A stretch of 64,000 bases of DNA, from positions 1 to 64,000 of the forward strand of contig JAKSNJ010000008.1 of assembly GCA_024399965.1 (NCBI GenBank), given 5' to 3'. The stretch's first letter is position 1, and each line of letters starts with the position of its first letter. Both the position numbers and the translations under genes were made by a program. Under the pieces are notes generated by a model. It saw only the letters and a program-made list of their open reading frames with translations, did not search any database and was not told where the DNA came from. The stretch is from Paludibacteraceae bacterium (lineage in GTDB: Bacteria; Bacteroidota; Bacteroidia; Bacteroidales; Paludibacteraceae). Below are positions 62,572 through 64,000 of this stretch, one piece after another.

Positions 62572-64000
62572 ATGCTGAAGATAGTTGAGCACGATAGTTT
62601 TCTGCAACCGTACGAGGGTGCCCTGCAAGCTCGGTTGGACTATGCCAAACGCAAAGAGTACGAATTGACCGGCGGACAACCACTCAAAGAGTGGGCTGAC
62701 GGATATTTGTATTTTGGTCTGCACCTTGAGCAAGACGAATGGGTACTGCGCGAGTGGGCTCCCAATGCTACCGCCATCTACCTGAAGGGAGATACCAACA
62801 ATTGGGAAAAACGCGAAGAGTGGCGTCTCCAACCCATCGGAAACGGTGTTTGGGAGGGACGTTGGCCCAAACAATGGCTCCAACACGGGCAATTGTTCAA
62901 GTTGCTCGTAGAGTGGCAAGGCGGTTGGGGAGAGCGTATTCCCAGTTACGCCCAACGTGTTGTTCAGGACGACAACACCAAACTCTTTTCTGCACAGGTG
63001 TGGGACCTGCCTTTGCCGACGGCGAGCCGACGGCGAACCGACGGCGAATGCTACGGTGGTGCTCCCCTCTTCATCTACGAATGCCACATCGGTATGGCAG
63101 GGGAGCAGGAGAAAGTGTCCACTTACGAAGAGTTTCGCGTGAACGTGCTGCCTCGCGTAGCCGATTTGGGGTATAACTGCATACAAATCATGGCCATTCA
63201 GGAGCACCCCTACTATGGCAGTTTCGGGTACCATGTGAGCAATTTCTTTGCTGCTAGTAGCCGTTTTGGCACACCAGAAGAACTCAAAGCCCTCATTGAT
63301 GATGCCCATAGTCGCGGTATGGCGGTCATCATGGACATCGTACATAGCCACGCTGTAAAGAACGAATTGGAGGGCTTAGGCAATTTTGACGGCACACCTT
63401 ATCAATATTTCCACGATGGCGCACGGCGCGAGCATCCGGCTTGGGACAGTTTATGCTTCAACTACGGAAAAAACGAGGTGATGCACTTCCTGCTCAGTAA
63501 CTGCAAGTTCTGGCTGGACGTGTACGACTTTGACGGTTTCCGTTTCGATGGTGTCACCAGCATGATGTACCTCAGCCACGGATTGGGTGAGGACTTTAAT
63601 GGTTATGGTTCGTACTTCAACGGCAACGAAGATGGTGATGCCATCTGCTACCTCACCCTTGCCAATAAATTGATTCATGAGGTCAAACCGTGGGCTATCA
63701 CCATTGCCGAAGACATTTCGGGTATGCCGGGATTGGCACAACCGATGGAAGATGGCGGTATCGGATTTGACTATCGCTTGGCAATGGGAATACCCGATTT
63801 CTGGATTAAATACATCAAGGAAGTCAAGGACGAAGACTGGAAAGCAGGGCATATCTATTATGAGATGACCAACCGCCGTCAGGACGAAAAAACCATCTCC
63901 TATGCCGAGAGTCATGATCAGGCATTAGTGGGCGACAAGACCATCATTTTCCGTCTCATAGATTCCGATATGTACTGGCATTTTGAGCATGGGCACTCCA
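62572..64000 (+). CDS. glgB: 1,4-alpha-glucan branching enzyme, 5' part
   Basis: Introduces alpha-1,6 branches into glycogen. The frame is open from ATG 62572 to the right edge, 476 codons, so the end is missing. It has an N-terminal CBM48-type domain (about 45-150), then the GH13 barrel: IQIMAIQEHPYYGSFGYHVS, MAVIMDIVHSHAVKN, nucleophile Asp in DGFRFDGVTS, acid Glu in IAEDISGMP and YAESHDQALVGDK. Between VWDLP and FIYECHIGM (residues about 148-165) the protein has LPTASRRRTDGECYGGAP, made in part from three 11-bp units, where other enzymes have a shorter linker. Confidence 0.95.
   Translation, partial: MLKIVEHDSFLQPYEGALQARLDYAKRKEYELTGGQPLKEWADGYLYFGLHLEQDEWVLREWAPNATAIYLKGDTNNWEKREEWRLQPIGNGVWEGRWPKQWLQHGQLFKLLVEWQGGWGERIPSYAQRVVQDDNTKLFSAQVWDLPLPTASRRRTDGECYGGAPLFIYECHIGMAGEQEKVSTYEEFRVNVLPRVADLGYNCIQIMAIQEHPYYGSFGYHVSNFFAASSRFGTPEELKALIDDAHSRGMAVIMDIVHSHAVKNELEGLGNFDGTPYQYFHDGARREHPAWDSLCFNYGKNEVMHFLLSNCKFWLDVYDFDGFRFDGVTSMMYLSHGLGEDFNGYGSYFNGNEDGDAICYLTLANKLIHEVKPWAITIAEDISGMPGLAQPMEDGGIGFDYRLAMGIPDFWIKYIKEVKDEDWKAGHIYYEMTNRRQDEKTISYAESHDQALVGDKTIIFRLIDSDMYWHFEHGHS
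63017..63049 (+). repeat. Three 11-bp tandem units inside glgB
   Basis: cgacggcgagc, cgacggcgaac, cgacggcgaat: 33 bp, frame-neutral, followed by gctacgg, which resembles gcatacg and gcacacg at the other two sites. The frame used differs from that in prmC. Confidence 0.9.

Noticed and set aside
62203..63351. A 382-codon open frame on the minus strand
   Set aside because: Antisense to the YhcH-family gene and glgB.

Overview
The window looks like a piece of a Bacteroidales (Bacteroidota) chromosome, probably from a gut- or mouth-type lineage near Paludibacteraceae/Porphyromonadaceae. The family assignment is inference. The order-level call rests on three things: about a dozen promoters of the Bacteroidota form (TTTG or TTG, 19-20 bp, TAnnTTTG), a PorZ-type component of type IX secretion, and Bacteroidota versions of GyrB, PrmC, OstA-like protein, EF-P and the PfkB kinase. 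Coding density is high. Many neighbouring genes overlap, including convergent pairs. There is no prophage, CRISPR array, transposase or rRNA; one tRNA (Asn, GTT) is present.

Layout. 1-3037 (-): 5' part of a large secreted beta-helix-like protein that runs off the left edge. 3038-3931: a long non-coding stretch with a minus-strand promoter, a structured transcript of about 350 nt, a terminator and a possible 43-codon gene. 3932-4816 (+): a short chorismate synthase. 4800-9408 (-): hexuronate catabolism (ExuT-like transporter, KDPG aldolase, KDG kinase, uronate isomerase), with an operator-like palindrome upstream. 9563-10555 (+): polyprenyl synthase. 10523-22211 (-): an unbroken run of eleven genes (ribD, two SurA-like chaperones, OstA-like, outer-membrane protein, dnaG, radical SAM, prs, M28 cyclase-like lipoprotein, sufC, short sufD). 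22231-23584 (+): prmC and recX. 23722-32602 (-): a small surface protein, a 2433-residue InlB-repeat protein and a YhcG-type nuclease. 32779-37570 (-): DUF4105 protein, membrane AraC regulator, AsmA-like protein. 37735-38311: nested palindrome, promoter and a strongly folded leader before gyrB. 38312-46620 (+): gyrB, LOG, a GH16-fold protein, kdsA, kdsD, nucleoside kinase, SPOR protein, folE. 46625-57263 (-): porZ, rdgB, aspA, HIT, greA and a 34-residue leader gene, then rfbB, birA, dacB, plsC, PfkB kinase. 57411-57484 (+): tRNA-Asn. 57587-58150 (-): efp. 58271-64000: marC, queG, rpiB, a radical SAM/SPASM enzyme, a PEGA-domain protein (-), a YhcH-family protein and the 5' part of glgB.

The main discovery candidate is a set of short tandem repeat arrays with fixed unit lengths of 7 and 11 bp. 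They lie between genes and also in frame inside conserved genes: prmC, the 59993-61069 radical SAM gene and glgB carry 11-mers; sufD, ribD (twice) and queG carry 7-mers. The 11-mer arrays in prmC and the radical SAM gene place nearly the same 13-residue peptide (DGRPTVDRRSKHT and DGRPTVDRQSKHT) into two unrelated enzymes. Alongside these insertions, AroC, SufD and QueG are shorter than their families. Two structured RNA candidates, at 3309-3657 (-) and 38063-38208 (+), come next in interest.
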